Shown: piece after piece, positions 8,762 through 17,108 of the stretch
Position numbering within the stretch: the first letter of the stretch is position 1
Layout of the letters: each line of letters starts with the position of its first letter
Assembly: GCF_001514205.1 (NCBI RefSeq)
Contig: NZ_KQ948769.1
Location: 1,206-65,205 of the forward strand
Source: Streptomyces griseoruber
Lineage (GTDB): Bacteria; Actinomycetota; Actinomycetes; Streptomycetales; Streptomycetaceae
DNA: 64,000 nt
Direction: 5' to 3'
Made by a program: the position numbers and the translations under genes
Notes under the pieces: generated by a model
Seen by the model: the letters and a program-made list of their open reading frames with translations, nothing else
Databases searched by the model: none
Told to the model about the DNA's origin: nothing

Positions 8762-9685
8762 CTACTCGACGGCGGTGAAGAGGTCGTCGGCGGTGGTGGC
8801 GTGGACGGCGCGCTGGGACCAGGTGGTGAGCTGGTCGAGGTCGGTGCACGCGTCGACGCGCTCGCGCACGGAGTCGGGGACGTCGATGCCGCGCCAGCGC
8901 AGGATGTTCAGGACCATCTCGGCCCGTTCCTGGACCCGGCCTTCTTCCCGCCCCTCTTCCCGCCCCTCTTCCCGCCCCTCTTCTCGCCCCTCTTCCCGGC
9001 CTTCCTCGGCCCACGGGTGCCGCCAGAAGTACTGCATCGCCGTCATCAGGTCCCTCCACATCTGCCGGGCCTGGGCATCTGCCAGGCACGAGTCGACGAA
9101 CTGCGCGAGCACCGCGGCGGTCTCGCGGTCCATGGTCCGCAGGGCGGCTTCCAGCGATTCCAGTATCGCCGGGGCCTGCCGTCCACGGCCGTGTGTCATG
9201 GCCGAGAGCACCGCAAGGGGCGGATCCTTCTTGGCCTCCCGCTCGGTCGCGATGAGCGGCACGTTCTCCGGCCCGAGGACGAACGGCCGGACCGTCAGCG
9301 AGGGCATGCCGTGCACGCCGAGGTGGATGGGCTCGGCGGCCCATCGGGCCGTGGCCCTGCTCTGGGTGACGACGATGAGGACGGGTTCACTGCGGTACTT
9401 CTCGTGGAGGTAGCTGAGGTAGTAGGGCCAGCTGCTGCGTTTGCGCTCGTCCGGCTTGCCCTGCGATTCGACGACCAGCAGGTAGGTCCCGTCGTCGGTC
9501 TCGGCCCGCAGCAGGGTGTCGACGCGGCGCTCGACGGGCTCGATCTCGGTGAGGTCGACATTCATCGCCGCGAACTCGCGCGGCTCGGGGAAGGGGATGT
9601 GCAGCACCTGCTGGAGCGCGCGGGTGAGGAGTGCGGGGTCCTTCTGGAAGATGCGGTGCAGCGCCTCGTGGGACGAGGTGACCAT
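8762..9685 (-). CDS. Rpn-like PD-(D/E)XK nuclease-family protein with an EEGR repeat
   Basis: A 307-residue protein of the Rpn/YhgA-like family, numerous in Streptomyces. The nuclease core shows D56 in VDTLLRAE and E73-S-Q75 in YLLVVESQGK, the D-ExQ form of the PD-(D/E)XK active site. Residues 227-250 are six exact EEGR repeats, a highly charged, probably helical linker, followed by a conserved tail (VLNILRWRGI). The start at 9685 follows AGGAGAG; an upstream 60-codon extension lacks family similarity and overlaps the ATPase gene. E. coli Rpn proteins promote recA-independent recombination and cut DNA; the role here is unknown. It lies 37 bases downstream of the ATP-binding protein gene on the same strand. 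Confidence 0.8.
   Translation of the reverse strand: MVTSSHEALHRIFQKDPALLTRALQQVLHIPFPEPREFAAMNVDLTEIEPVERRVDTLLRAETDDGTYLLVVESQGKPDERKRSSWPYYLSYLHEKYRSEPVLIVVTQSRATARWAAEPIHLGVHGMPSLTVRPFVLGPENVPLIATEREAKKDPPLAVLSAMTHGRGRQAPAILESLEAALRTMDRETAAVLAQFVDSCLADAQARQMWRDLMTAMQYFWRHPWAEEGREEGREEGREEGREEGREEGRVQERAEMVLNILRWRGIDVPDSVRERVDACTDLDQLTTWSQRAVHATTADDLFTAVE
8936..9007. repeat. 12-bp tandem repeat, six copies, encoding EEGR
   Basis: Six near-identical 12-base units (plus-strand CTTCCCGCCCCT type) lie inside the Rpn-like gene. Each adds Glu-Glu-Gly-Arg. Because the unit is a multiple of three, copy-number change keeps the frame and only alters linker length. Confidence 0.9.
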
Positions 9686-9722
9686 CAGCTCTCCTGTCTT
9701 TCTGCCTGACGTGATCAACGAG

Positions 9723-10136
9723 CTACGCCGCCGGAAGTTCGCACCACACGAGCTTGCCGCGCAGCCCCAGCCGGGACAGCGGCTGCCATCCCCACAGGTC
9801 CGAGCAGGCCCGTACGAGGGCGAAGCCTCGGCCGTTCTCGGCATCTGCGAGTTCGGCGAAGTCACTCGGGGGCTCGGGAGGTGCGGGGTCGGCGTCCCAG
9901 GCGCCGATCTGGAGGACGCCGGCGCGGTGGCGTACGCGGAGGCAGGCAGGGCCCTTGGTGTGCAGTACGGCGTTTGAGATCAGCTCCGAGGCGAGGAGCT
10001 CGGCGGTGTCGGCGAGGTGTGCCAGTCCGTGCAGGGTGAGGATCAGGCGGAGGGTGCGGCGGGAGACCGTGACCGATCTGGGCTCGGTGGGGATGTACAG
10101 GGAGTACTCCCACGGGTCGCAGTCGTTTTCAGGCAT
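9723..10136 (-). CDS. RsbW-like ATP-binding protein (GHKL fold) of a WhiJ-type cluster
   Basis: A 137-residue single-domain histidine-kinase-like ATPase. The N-box is ELISNAVLHT, a D-x-D element occurs at DADPAPPEP, and the G2 box is GRGFALV. Such proteins are anti-sigma-factor kinase relatives, common in Streptomyces next to WhiJ-like regulators. It is divergent from the XRE/DUF397 pair across a 174-base gap, reproducing the usual trio. The partner could be an anti-anti-sigma factor or the regulator itself; nothing in the sequence decides this. Confidence 0.88.
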   Translation of the reverse strand: MPENDCDPWEYSLYIPTEPRSVTVSRRTLRLILTLHGLAHLADTAELLASELISNAVLHTKGPACLRVRHRAGVLQIGAWDADPAPPEPPSDFAELADAENGRGFALVRACSDLWGWQPLSRLGLRGKLVWCELPAA

Positions 10137-10251
10137 GGGGCAGCTCCGACTGTTGAAGAGGGTTCGGTGGCAGTGCCGCAGGCGTCCTGGCAGGACGAAG
10201 CGGTGCGCTTCCGCTGAGTGAATGTCGCATCACTGACGGTAAGGCCACAAT

Positions 10252-10281
10252 TTGGGACCGTGCAAGCCGCTGCCGTAATCT
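10252..10281 (+). promoter_or_regulatory. Candidate promoter of the WhiJ-like regulator gene
   Basis: TTGGGA at 10252-10257 and TAATCT at 10276-10281 are separated by 18 bases, a fair match to an HrdB-type promoter. The start codon is at 10311 with AAGGAGG just before it. Confidence 0.5.
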
Positions 10282-10310
10282 GCTACCCGAACGAGTTCAA
10301 GGAGGACGTC

Positions 10311-11162
10311 GTGGCCCGCAGAGCGCAGGTGACTGCACGTCAGGCTCGCCTGGGTGCTGAACTGCGGAAACTACGCGAGGCGGCAGGACTTAAGGGGCGC
10401 GAGGCTGCCGCGTTGCTCGGCACGGACTCGGCGCAGATGAGCCAGATCGAGTTCGGCACGGCGGGAGTCAGTGAGGCGCGCGTACGACAACTCGCCGCCC
10501 ACTACTCCTGCACGGACGCTGAGTTGATCGGCGCACTCGTGGACATGGCGACCGATCGCACCCGGGGCTGGTGGGAGGAGTACCGAGGACTGCTGCCCTC
10601 GTCGTTCCTGGACCTTGCCGAGTTGGAACACCACGGCGCGTACCGGCTCGATGTCGAGTTTCTGCACGTACCGGGGCTGTTCCAGACCGAGGACTACGCC
10701 CGCGCCGTCTTCTCGTACCGCGTCCCCGAACTGCCGGATGCTGACCTGGAGTTGCGGGTCAGGCATCGGACGGCACGCAAGGCGATCATCATGGGCCCGG
10801 CGCCTGTTCCGTACACAGCGGTGATCCACGAAGCCGCGCTGCGTATCCGGGCCTGCGACCGCGCCGCCATGCGGGCTCAACTCATCCGCATCCTTGAGTT
10901 CGCGACGGAGAGGCACATCACCGTACGGGTCATCCCCTTCGACCTGGACAGATTCGCCGGCGCCACGAACGCGATGATGTACGTGGGCGGGGTCGTGCCG
11001 AAGCTGGACACGGCCCTGCGCGACGGCCCGCAAGGAGCGGGCTTCATCGACTCCGAGGCACAACTCGGCGCCTTTCGGACGCTTTTCCGTAAGGTGGAGT
11101 CCGTATCGCTCGAACCCGACCCATCGCGGAACTTCATCCACAGGTTGGCGAAGGAACTGTGA
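10311..11162 (+). CDS. WhiJ-like XRE regulator with Scr1/DUF5753 domain
   Basis: A 283-residue cytoplasmic regulator. Residues about 8-65 form an XRE helix-turn-helix (LGAELRKLREAAGLKGREAA, then SAQMSQIEFG); residues about 90-280 form the DUF5753 (Scr1-type) domain, recognised by HVPGLFQTEDYARAVF and the C-terminal VRVIPFD. GTG at 10311 is chosen because AAGGAGG lies seven bases upstream; the longer frame from 10218 runs through the promoter. Its stop overlaps the GTG of the DUF397 gene by four bases. Members of this family control development (WhiJ) or behave as antitoxin-like partners of DUF397 proteins. Confidence 0.9.
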   Translation: MARRAQVTARQARLGAELRKLREAAGLKGREAAALLGTDSAQMSQIEFGTAGVSEARVRQLAAHYSCTDAELIGALVDMATDRTRGWWEEYRGLLPSSFLDLAELEHHGAYRLDVEFLHVPGLFQTEDYARAVFSYRVPELPDADLELRVRHRTARKAIIMGPAPVPYTAVIHEAALRIRACDRAAMRAQLIRILEFATERHITVRVIPFDLDRFAGATNAMMYVGGVVPKLDTALRDGPQGAGFIDSEAQLGAFRTLFRKVESVSLEPDPSRNFIHRLAKEL

Positions 11163-11356
11163 CCACTATCGACAACTGGCAGAAGTCATCCTTCTCCGGC
11201 AGCGGCGACGGCAACAACTGCCTCGAACTTGGCTCCACCCCCACCACCCTCCACGTCCGCGAAAGCGACACCCCCACCACGGTCCTCACCATCACCCCCG
11301 CCGCCCTCGCGCTCCTCCTGGAAGGGATACGCACAGGCGCTGGGCAACTGGGCTGA
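11159..11356 (+). CDS. DUF397 small protein, partner of the WhiJ-like regulator
   Basis: A 65-residue protein with the DUF397 signature: WQKSSFSGSGDGNNCLEL near the N-terminus, then VHVRES-like VRESDTP and the terminal helix WEAFIAGVRAGEF-like segment seen here as ALLLEGIRTGAGQ. The start GTG is translationally coupled to the regulator gene. Proteins of this family occur in dozens of copies in Streptomyces beside DUF5753 regulators and are thought to interact with them. The last 65 bases overlap, convergently, the 3' end of the MFS gene. Confidence 0.88.
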   Translation: MTTIDNWQKSSFSGSGDGNNCLELGSTPTTLHVRESDTPTTVLTITPAALALLLEGIRTGAGQLG

Positions 11357-12656
11357 CACCGCCCCGGTGTCGCGACCGCGCGGTGGCGAGCGAGAGAAGC
11401 AGGGCCGTGGTCGCCGCGGTGACGGGGACCGCGTAGGCGGTCGCGGGGGAGGTGTGGTCGGCGAGCCAGCCGCCCGTCGCGCTGCCGCAGGCGATGCCGC
11501 CGAGCAGGCCGGTCACCGCGAGGGTCATGCCCTCGTTGAGGCGGGCCACCGGGGTGCGTTCCTGGACCAGGGCCATGGTGGTGACCATCGTCGGGGCGGT
11601 CGCCGTCCCCGAGACGAGCAGGGCCCCGGCCAGCAGGGGGAGCGAGCCCGCGCCGGCCGCCGCGAGCGGCGGGAGGGTGAGGAGCGTGGCCATCGCGGCC
11701 ACGCACCAGGGGTGCCGCCGGGCGGCGGGACCGGACGGCCGTATCGCCCCGTAGACGAGACCGGCCGCGCAGGAGCCGGCCGCCTGGAGGGCGAGGACGA
11801 GCCCCGCCGCCGTACGGTGACCGCGCTCGTCGGCGAACGCGATCGTCGCCACCTCCGTCGCCCCGAACACCGCGCCCAGGGTGAGGCAGACGCCCAGCAG
11901 CGGCGGCAGGCCGGGTGTGCGCAGGGGCGATCGGGCCGCGGGCCGGGGGTGCGGGGGCGGCTCGGTCGCCCGCTGGGCGGTGAACGTCAGGATGCCCGTG
12001 ACCAGCAGCACCACCCCGGCCAGGGTGCCCGCCTCCGGGAAGAAGGTGCCGCAGAGGAAGGCCGCGGCCACCGGGCCCAGCATGAAACACAGCTCGTCGA
12101 CGGCCTGTTCGAAGGAGTTCGCGGTGTGCAGGGCGGCCGGGTCGCCGCCCAGGAGATGGTTCCAGCGGGCGCGGGACATCCCGCCGGTGTTGGGGGTCGT
12201 CGCGGTGGCGGCGTAGGCGGCGAACAGGGTCCAGTCCGGGGCGCCGCAGTGGACACAGAGCAGCAGGGCGAGGCTGCCGAGCGCGGCGAACAGCGTGGCC
12301 GGCACCGCGACCCTGGCCTGGCCGTGCCGGTCGACCAGCCGGGCGATCCAGGGCGCGAGGAGCGCGGTGGCCGCGAGGCCGGTCGCGGTGACCGCCCCGG
12401 CGAGGGCGTACGAGCCGCGCGCTCCGGCGATCATCACCACCGCGCTCACGCTGAACATGCCCATGGGCAGCCGGGCGAGGAGGTTCCCGGCGGTGAAGGC
12501 ACGGGCGCCGGGGAGGGCGAGGAGACGGCGGTAGGGGCCGTGCCCGCGGGAACCGCGGTCGCGGGGGCGGCGCCCGGCACGGCGAGGGGTGAGGTCGGCG
12601 ATCACGAGGGTGTCGGAGGTGACGGCGAAGAGGCGCTGAGGGTGGCTGTCCGGCAT
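11292..12656 (-). CDS. MFS transporter
   Basis: A 454-residue membrane protein of the major facilitator superfamily with about twelve hydrophobic helices and a DRHGQAR loop typical of MFS helix 2-3. The first about 35 residues are charged and cytoplasmic. It is divergent from a LysR regulator gene 83 bases away, an arrangement typical of a locally regulated exporter. The C-terminal about 22 codons lie antisense over the DUF397 gene. The substrate cannot be read from the sequence; drug or metabolite efflux is the usual role. Confidence 0.88.
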   Translation of the reverse strand: MPDSHPQRLFAVTSDTLVIADLTPRRAGRRPRDRGSRGHGPYRRLLALPGARAFTAGNLLARLPMGMFSVSAVVMIAGARGSYALAGAVTATGLAATALLAPWIARLVDRHGQARVAVPATLFAALGSLALLLCVHCGAPDWTLFAAYAATATTPNTGGMSRARWNHLLGGDPAALHTANSFEQAVDELCFMLGPVAAAFLCGTFFPEAGTLAGVVLLVTGILTFTAQRATEPPPHPRPAARSPLRTPGLPPLLGVCLTLGAVFGATEVATIAFADERGHRTAAGLVLALQAAGSCAAGLVYGAIRPSGPAARRHPWCVAAMATLLTLPPLAAAGAGSLPLLAGALLVSGTATAPTMVTTMALVQERTPVARLNEGMTLAVTGLLGGIACGSATGGWLADHTSPATAYAVPVTAATTALLLSLATARSRHRGGVSPVAQRLCVSLPGGARGRRG

Positions 12657-12739
12657 GGAGGAACCGTCTCCCGGGGCTGATCAGGGGGTCCAACACCTTC
12701 TCGGTGCCGATTCACGCACCGCCGTTGTAGGTTCGCCGG

Positions 12740-13717
12740 ATGTCCGCACCCGGCCGTACCCATGTCGACCCCCGTCTGCTGCGCGCGTTCCTCGCCGTCG
12801 CCGAGGAACTGCACTTCACCCGCGCCGCCGCCCGGCTGTACGTCGCCCAGCAGGCGCTCAGCCGGGACGTACGGCGGCTGGAGAGCGAGCTCGGGGCCGA
12901 GCTGTTCGTCCGGACCACCCGGCAGGTGACGCTGACGGCGGACGGGGAGCGGCTGGTGCCGTTCGCGCGCCGGGTGCTTCAGGCGCAGGACGACCTGGTC
13001 GCCGCGTTCGGGCGGGCCCGGCCCCTGCTGGTCGACCTGAACTCGCCGAACCTGGCCACCGGGCGGCGCGTCCTGCACCGGGCCCGGGAACTCGCCCCCG
13101 AGCTGGAGCTGATGGCCCGGTACGAGAGCGGGCTCACGGGCGCGGCGGCCGAGATCGTCGCGGGCCGGCTGGACGCGTCGTTCGGGCGGTACGCCGGGCT
13201 GGACCCCGTGCTGCGGGGGCGGTTGGAGCACCGGCTCGTGCGGTACGAGCCGATGGCGGTGGTGCTGCCCGAGGGTCACCGGCTGGCGGGGCTGACCGAG
13301 GTGCCGCTGGCCGCGCTCGCCGGGGAGACGGTGTACGCCGGGGCCGGCAATCCCCGGACGCCGGAGTGGACCGACCTCGCGGAGCGGCTGTTCGAGGGGC
13401 GCGGGATCCGTCTCGCGCCGCCCGCGCCGCTCGCCGTCGGGGAGGAGGAGTTCCGGCGTATCACGACGAAGCTGGGCAATCCCGTCCTTGCCGTGGTGGG
13501 TTTTCAGGCAATGACGGGGGCCGTCTCGCGGCCCTTGATCGACCCGGTCCCGCTGTCGCCCGTGTCACTGGTGTGGCGAAAGGGGCTGGTCCATCCGGGC
13601 CTCGATGCGCTTCGACGGTCCGCGGCCGAGATCGCCGGGGTGGAGGGCTGGCTTCAGCGGCCCACCGATGGATGGATTCCAGCCATGGACATGGGCATGA
13701 CGTCTGCACACAAATGA
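12740..13717 (+). CDS. LysR-family regulator divergent from an MFS transporter
   Basis: A 325-residue LysR regulator. Residues 10-68 form the winged helix-turn-helix (LLRAFLAVAEELHFTRAAAR, then SRDVRRLESELGAELFVRTT); the remainder is the effector domain. The ATG at 12740 lies 83 bases from the MFS start on the other strand, and the shared gap should hold the operator. It probably controls the MFS gene and itself in response to an unidentified ligand. Confidence 0.9.
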   Translation: MSAPGRTHVDPRLLRAFLAVAEELHFTRAAARLYVAQQALSRDVRRLESELGAELFVRTTRQVTLTADGERLVPFARRVLQAQDDLVAAFGRARPLLVDLNSPNLATGRRVLHRARELAPELELMARYESGLTGAAAEIVAGRLDASFGRYAGLDPVLRGRLEHRLVRYEPMAVVLPEGHRLAGLTEVPLAALAGETVYAGAGNPRTPEWTDLAERLFEGRGIRLAPPAPLAVGEEEFRRITTKLGNPVLAVVGFQAMTGAVSRPLIDPVPLSPVSLVWRKGLVHPGLDALRRSAAEIAGVEGWLQRPTDGWIPAMDMGMTSAHK

Positions 13718-13874
13718 CACATCGCGCACACGGGCCCCACACCTCCGCTAGATTCGTCGACCTGAGCGCAGTGGGGTAAATGGGGCGCGGATTCCGGGTG
13801 GGGACCCGGTCTCGTCGACGTGCGCTCAAGGTCGTAGGCGCACCCTGAACAGGTCTTTGGGGGTAAGTGCGCAC

Positions 13875-14720
13875 GTGAAGAAATGGCGAGAAGACGCCCA
13901 ACCGGAGCCCTCGGGGTGGCCGGAAGTAGCCCGTCGCAACGGGCAGGCGACAGCCTCGAACACCCTTTCCGAAAACGAACGGTCGAGCAGGCTCTCGGGA
14001 GGCCTTGGTGGCTCCGGTGATTCCGGTGATTCCGGTGATTCCGGTGACTCCCGTGAGGGCAACGACCCCGACGAGGTGACCGTCCAGCTCGACACCCCGC
14101 ACGCGGCCGCGGCGGCCCGGCGATCGGCCTCCGACGCACCCGTGTTCGTCGACGAGTCGGGACGCCGCAGCCGTACCTTCCGCCGCATCGGCATCCTGGC
14201 GGGCCTCGCCTGCGGGGCCTACGCCGTCGTCATCGTCGCCACCCTGCTGTCCGGCAACGCCGGTGCGCCCTGGCTGCCCGTGCCGGGCCCGGACGACGAT
14301 CCGCCGGCCGGCCAGGTCGAGGCCACCCGGGCACCGAGCGCCTCCGCCGGCGCGGCCTCCGGCGCCCCCGGCTTCGCGGCGCCCCGCGGCCCCGGCGTCT
14401 CCGCCTCGGCCGGCGCACCGTCCCCGGGCGGCGTGAGCGGCGGGCCCAGCGCCTCCGGCAGCGCCGCGGCACCGACCGGCTCCACGGCCGCCCGCCCCTC
14501 GGCGAGCGGCAGCCCCCGCGCCAGTACGGCACCCAGCGCCACCCCCTCCGCCCCGGCCCCCGGCAACCCCGTCGGGGGCGGCTCCGCCAGCCCGCAGCCC
14601 GCGGAGTCCACCCCGGCCACCAGCCCCTCGCCCGAGTCCTCCCCGTCCCCGGCGGGCGGCACGGACACCGTCGCCGACGGCGCCCCGCACCCGGCACCAG
14701 CGGCGGCCCCGGCGGCGTGA
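13875..14720 (+). CDS. Single-pass membrane protein with Pro/Ala/Ser-rich outer tail, first gene of a mat-like operon
   Basis: A 281-residue protein. Residues about 1-95 are hydrophilic and cytoplasmic and contain an SGDSGDSGDSGDS stretch from a 9-base repeat; residues about 105-125 (IGILAGLACGAYAVVIVATLL) form one membrane helix; the remaining about 155 residues are a low-complexity Ala/Pro/Ser/Gly tail expected outside the cell. GTG at 13875 is preferred (MKKWRED); a TTG 18 bases upstream is possible. It precedes the deacetylase/glycosyltransferase gene, the position of matA in the mat locus as I recall it, but I cannot confirm orthology. No catalytic motif is visible; a scaffold role in polymer synthesis is conceivable. 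Confidence 0.8.
   Translation: MKKWREDAQPEPSGWPEVARRNGQATASNTLSENERSSRLSGGLGGSGDSGDSGDSGDSREGNDPDEVTVQLDTPHAAAAARRSASDAPVFVDESGRRSRTFRRIGILAGLACGAYAVVIVATLLSGNAGAPWLPVPGPDDDPPAGQVEATRAPSASAGAASGAPGFAAPRGPGVSASAGAPSPGGVSGGPSASGSAAAPTGSTAARPSASGSPRASTAPSATPSAPAPGNPVGGGSASPQPAESTPATSPSPESSPSPAGGTDTVADGAPHPAPAAAPAA
14013..14048. repeat. 9-bp tandem repeat, four copies
   Basis: Four consecutive TCCGGTGAT/C units inside the preceding gene encode Ser-Gly-Asp repeats. The unit preserves the frame. Confidence 0.9.
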
Positions 14721-14942
14721 GCCAGGGCCCCGGCCCCTGGCCTGCGGCACTCGTCCCGTGCCGGAGGCCGCGGGGGCCGTACCGCGAGGCCCGCCCCCGC
14801 CACCGCGGACCGGGAGTGTGACCGGCCGCGGGCCGACCCGTTGGTTTCCCGCGCCCTGTTTCCCCGGTCCGCCCTCGTTCTCTCCGCGTCCCGTCGTCCC
14901 GTCGCCCCGTCGTCCCTTCCCGTCCCCGGAGTACGACCCCTC

Positions 14943-17108
14943 ATGCCTGCACGTACGAACCACCGTTCCCCCCGGCGGCTGATGCCGCCGCTGCGGCTGC
15001 GCCGGCTGCTCCCGCTCGTCCTCCTGCTGGCGATGATGGCGATGCTGATGCTGCGCGGCTATGTGCACAGCGAGATCCTCGCCGACCACCGCATCCGCGC
15101 CGAGGCCCCCGCCGACCGGGTGCCGCGGCAGATCCTCGACGGCGGACCGGTCGTGGACACCCGGGGCGGCCGGGCCACCAGCCTGGACGTGCCGGACCAC
15201 CGGATCGTCCTCACCTTCGACGACGGCCCCGACCCGAAGTGGACCCCCGAGGTCCTCGACGTCCTGAAGAAGCACCACGCGCACGCCGTCTTCTTCATCA
15301 CCGGCACCATGGCCTCCCGCTACCCCGACCTCGTGCAGCGGATGGTGGACGAGGGCCACGAGATCGGGCTGCACACCTTCAACCACCCCGACCTCTCCTA
15401 CCAGTCGAAGCGACGCATCGACTGGGAACTCACCCAGAACCAGCTCGCCCTGGAGGGCGCGGCCGGCATCCGCACCTCCCTGTTCCGGCCGCCGTACTCC
15501 TCCTCCGCCGACGCCCTCGACAACGCGTCCTGGCCGGTCACCCGGTACGTCGGCAGCCGCGGCTACCTCACCGTCCTCACCACCGCCGACAGCGAGGACT
15601 GGCGCAGGCCCGGCGTCCGGCAGGTCATCCGCAACGCCACCCCGAAGGCCGGCCGGGGCGCGATCGTCCTGATGCACGACTCCGGCGGCGACCGCGCCCA
15701 GACCGTCCGGGCCCTCGACACCTATCTGCCCGGCCTCCGGAAGCAGGGGTACGCCTTCCAGAACCTCACCGAGGCGCTGGAGGCGCCCAGCGCGCACACC
15801 CCCGTCACCGGCGCGGACCTGTGGAAGGGCAGGGCCTGGGTGTTCCTGGTGACGACGGCCGACGACCTCACCGGCGTCCTCGTCGTCGGCCTCGCGGCCA
15901 TCGGCGTCCTCGTCCTCGCCCGCTTCGGCCTGATGCTGCTGCTGTCCGCGGTCCACACCCGCCGCACCCGCCGCCGGGGCTTCACCCGGGGCCCGGACGC
16001 GCCGGTCACCGCACCGGTGTCGGTGCTCGTGCCCGCGTACAACGAGGCCAAGTGCATCGAGAACACGGTCCGCTCCCTGATGAGGAGCGAGCACCCGATC
16101 GAGGTCGTCGTCATCGACGACGGCTCGGCCGACGGCACCGCCCGGATCGTCGAGGACCTCGCCCTGCCCGGCGTGCGGGTCGTGCGGCAGCACAACGCGG
16201 GCAAGCCCGCCGCCCTCAACCGCGGGATCGCCAACGCCCGGCACGACCTGATCGTGATGATGGACGGCGACACCGTCTTCGAGCCGGCCACCGTCGGTGA
16301 ACTCGTCCAGCCCTTCGCCGACCCGGCCGTCGGCGCCGTCGCCGGCAACGCCAAGGTCGGCAACAAGGACACCCTCATCGGCGCCTGGCAGCACATCGAG
16401 TACGTGATGGGCTTCAACCTCGACCGCCGGATGTACGACGTCCTGCGCTGCATGCCCACCATCCCCGGCGCCGTCGGAGCGTTCCGCCGCAGCGCCCTCA
16501 ACCGGGTCGGCGGCATGAGCGACGACACCCTCGCCGAGGACACCGACATCACCATGGCCCTGCACCGCGACGGCTGGAAGGTCGTCTACGCGGAGAAGGC
16601 CCGCGCCTGGACCGAGGCGCCGGAGTCCGTGCAGCAGCTGTGGTCCCAGCGCTACCGCTGGTGCTACGGCACCATGCAGGCGATCTGGAAGCACCGCCGC
16701 GCCGTCGTCGAGAAGGGACCCTCCGGGCGGTTCGGGCGCGTCGGGCTGCCGCTCGTCTCCCTCTTCATGGTCCTCGCCCCGCTCCTCGCCCCCCTCATCG
16801 ACCTGTTCCTCGTCTACGGGCTGCTCTTCGGCCCGACGGGCAGGACCGTCGCCGCCTGGTTCGGGGTCCTCGCCGTGCAGGCGGGCTGCGCGGCGTACGC
16901 CTTCGTCCTCGACCGCGAGAGACTCACCCCGCTCATCTCCCTCCCGCTCCAGCAGATCCTCTACCGCCAGCTCATGTACGTCGTCCTGCTCCAGTCCTGG
17001 ATCACCGCCCTCACCGGCGGCCGGCTCCGCTGGCAGAAACTGCGCCGCAAGGGACAGGTCGCCGCGCCTCCCGGCGAGAGCACGGTCGCGGAGAGGAGCG
17101 CGGCATGA
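14943..17108 (+). CDS. matB: Bifunctional polysaccharide deacetylase/GT2 glycosyltransferase, MatB-like
   Basis: A 721-residue membrane protein. After an N-terminal helix (LLPLVLLLAMMAMLML), a CE4 deacetylase domain carries LTFDDGPD, the metal-binding HTFNHPD, RPPYSS and VLMHDSG. A membrane helix follows, then a processive GT2 domain with PAYNE, DDGS, DGD, EDTD and QRYRW, and further helices at the C-terminus. The layout fuses PgaB-like deacetylation and PgaC-like synthesis of poly-beta-1,6-N-acetylglucosamine. In Streptomyces, MatAB makes such a polymer and drives hyphal aggregation and adhesion; I identify this as the MatB type from domain order and neighbours. ATG at 14943 is chosen; the frame extends further but into low-complexity sequence. 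Confidence 0.85.
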   Translation: MPARTNHRSPRRLMPPLRLRRLLPLVLLLAMMAMLMLRGYVHSEILADHRIRAEAPADRVPRQILDGGPVVDTRGGRATSLDVPDHRIVLTFDDGPDPKWTPEVLDVLKKHHAHAVFFITGTMASRYPDLVQRMVDEGHEIGLHTFNHPDLSYQSKRRIDWELTQNQLALEGAAGIRTSLFRPPYSSSADALDNASWPVTRYVGSRGYLTVLTTADSEDWRRPGVRQVIRNATPKAGRGAIVLMHDSGGDRAQTVRALDTYLPGLRKQGYAFQNLTEALEAPSAHTPVTGADLWKGRAWVFLVTTADDLTGVLVVGLAAIGVLVLARFGLMLLLSAVHTRRTRRRGFTRGPDAPVTAPVSVLVPAYNEAKCIENTVRSLMRSEHPIEVVVIDDGSADGTARIVEDLALPGVRVVRQHNAGKPAALNRGIANARHDLIVMMDGDTVFEPATVGELVQPFADPAVGAVAGNAKVGNKDTLIGAWQHIEYVMGFNLDRRMYDVLRCMPTIPGAVGAFRRSALNRVGGMSDDTLAEDTDITMALHRDGWKVVYAEKARAWTEAPESVQQLWSQRYRWCYGTMQAIWKHRRAVVEKGPSGRFGRVGLPLVSLFMVLAPLLAPLIDLFLVYGLLFGPTGRTVAAWFGVLAVQAGCAAYAFVLDRERLTPLISLPLQQILYRQLMYVVLLQSWITALTGGRLRWQKLRRKGQVAAPPGESTVAERSAA

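Noticed and set aside
13461..16694. 1077-codon open frame on the minus strand
   Set aside because: It is antisense to the LysR, mat and glycosyltransferase genes, which have clear domains; long antisense frames are usual in high-GC DNA. It shows no recognisable motif.
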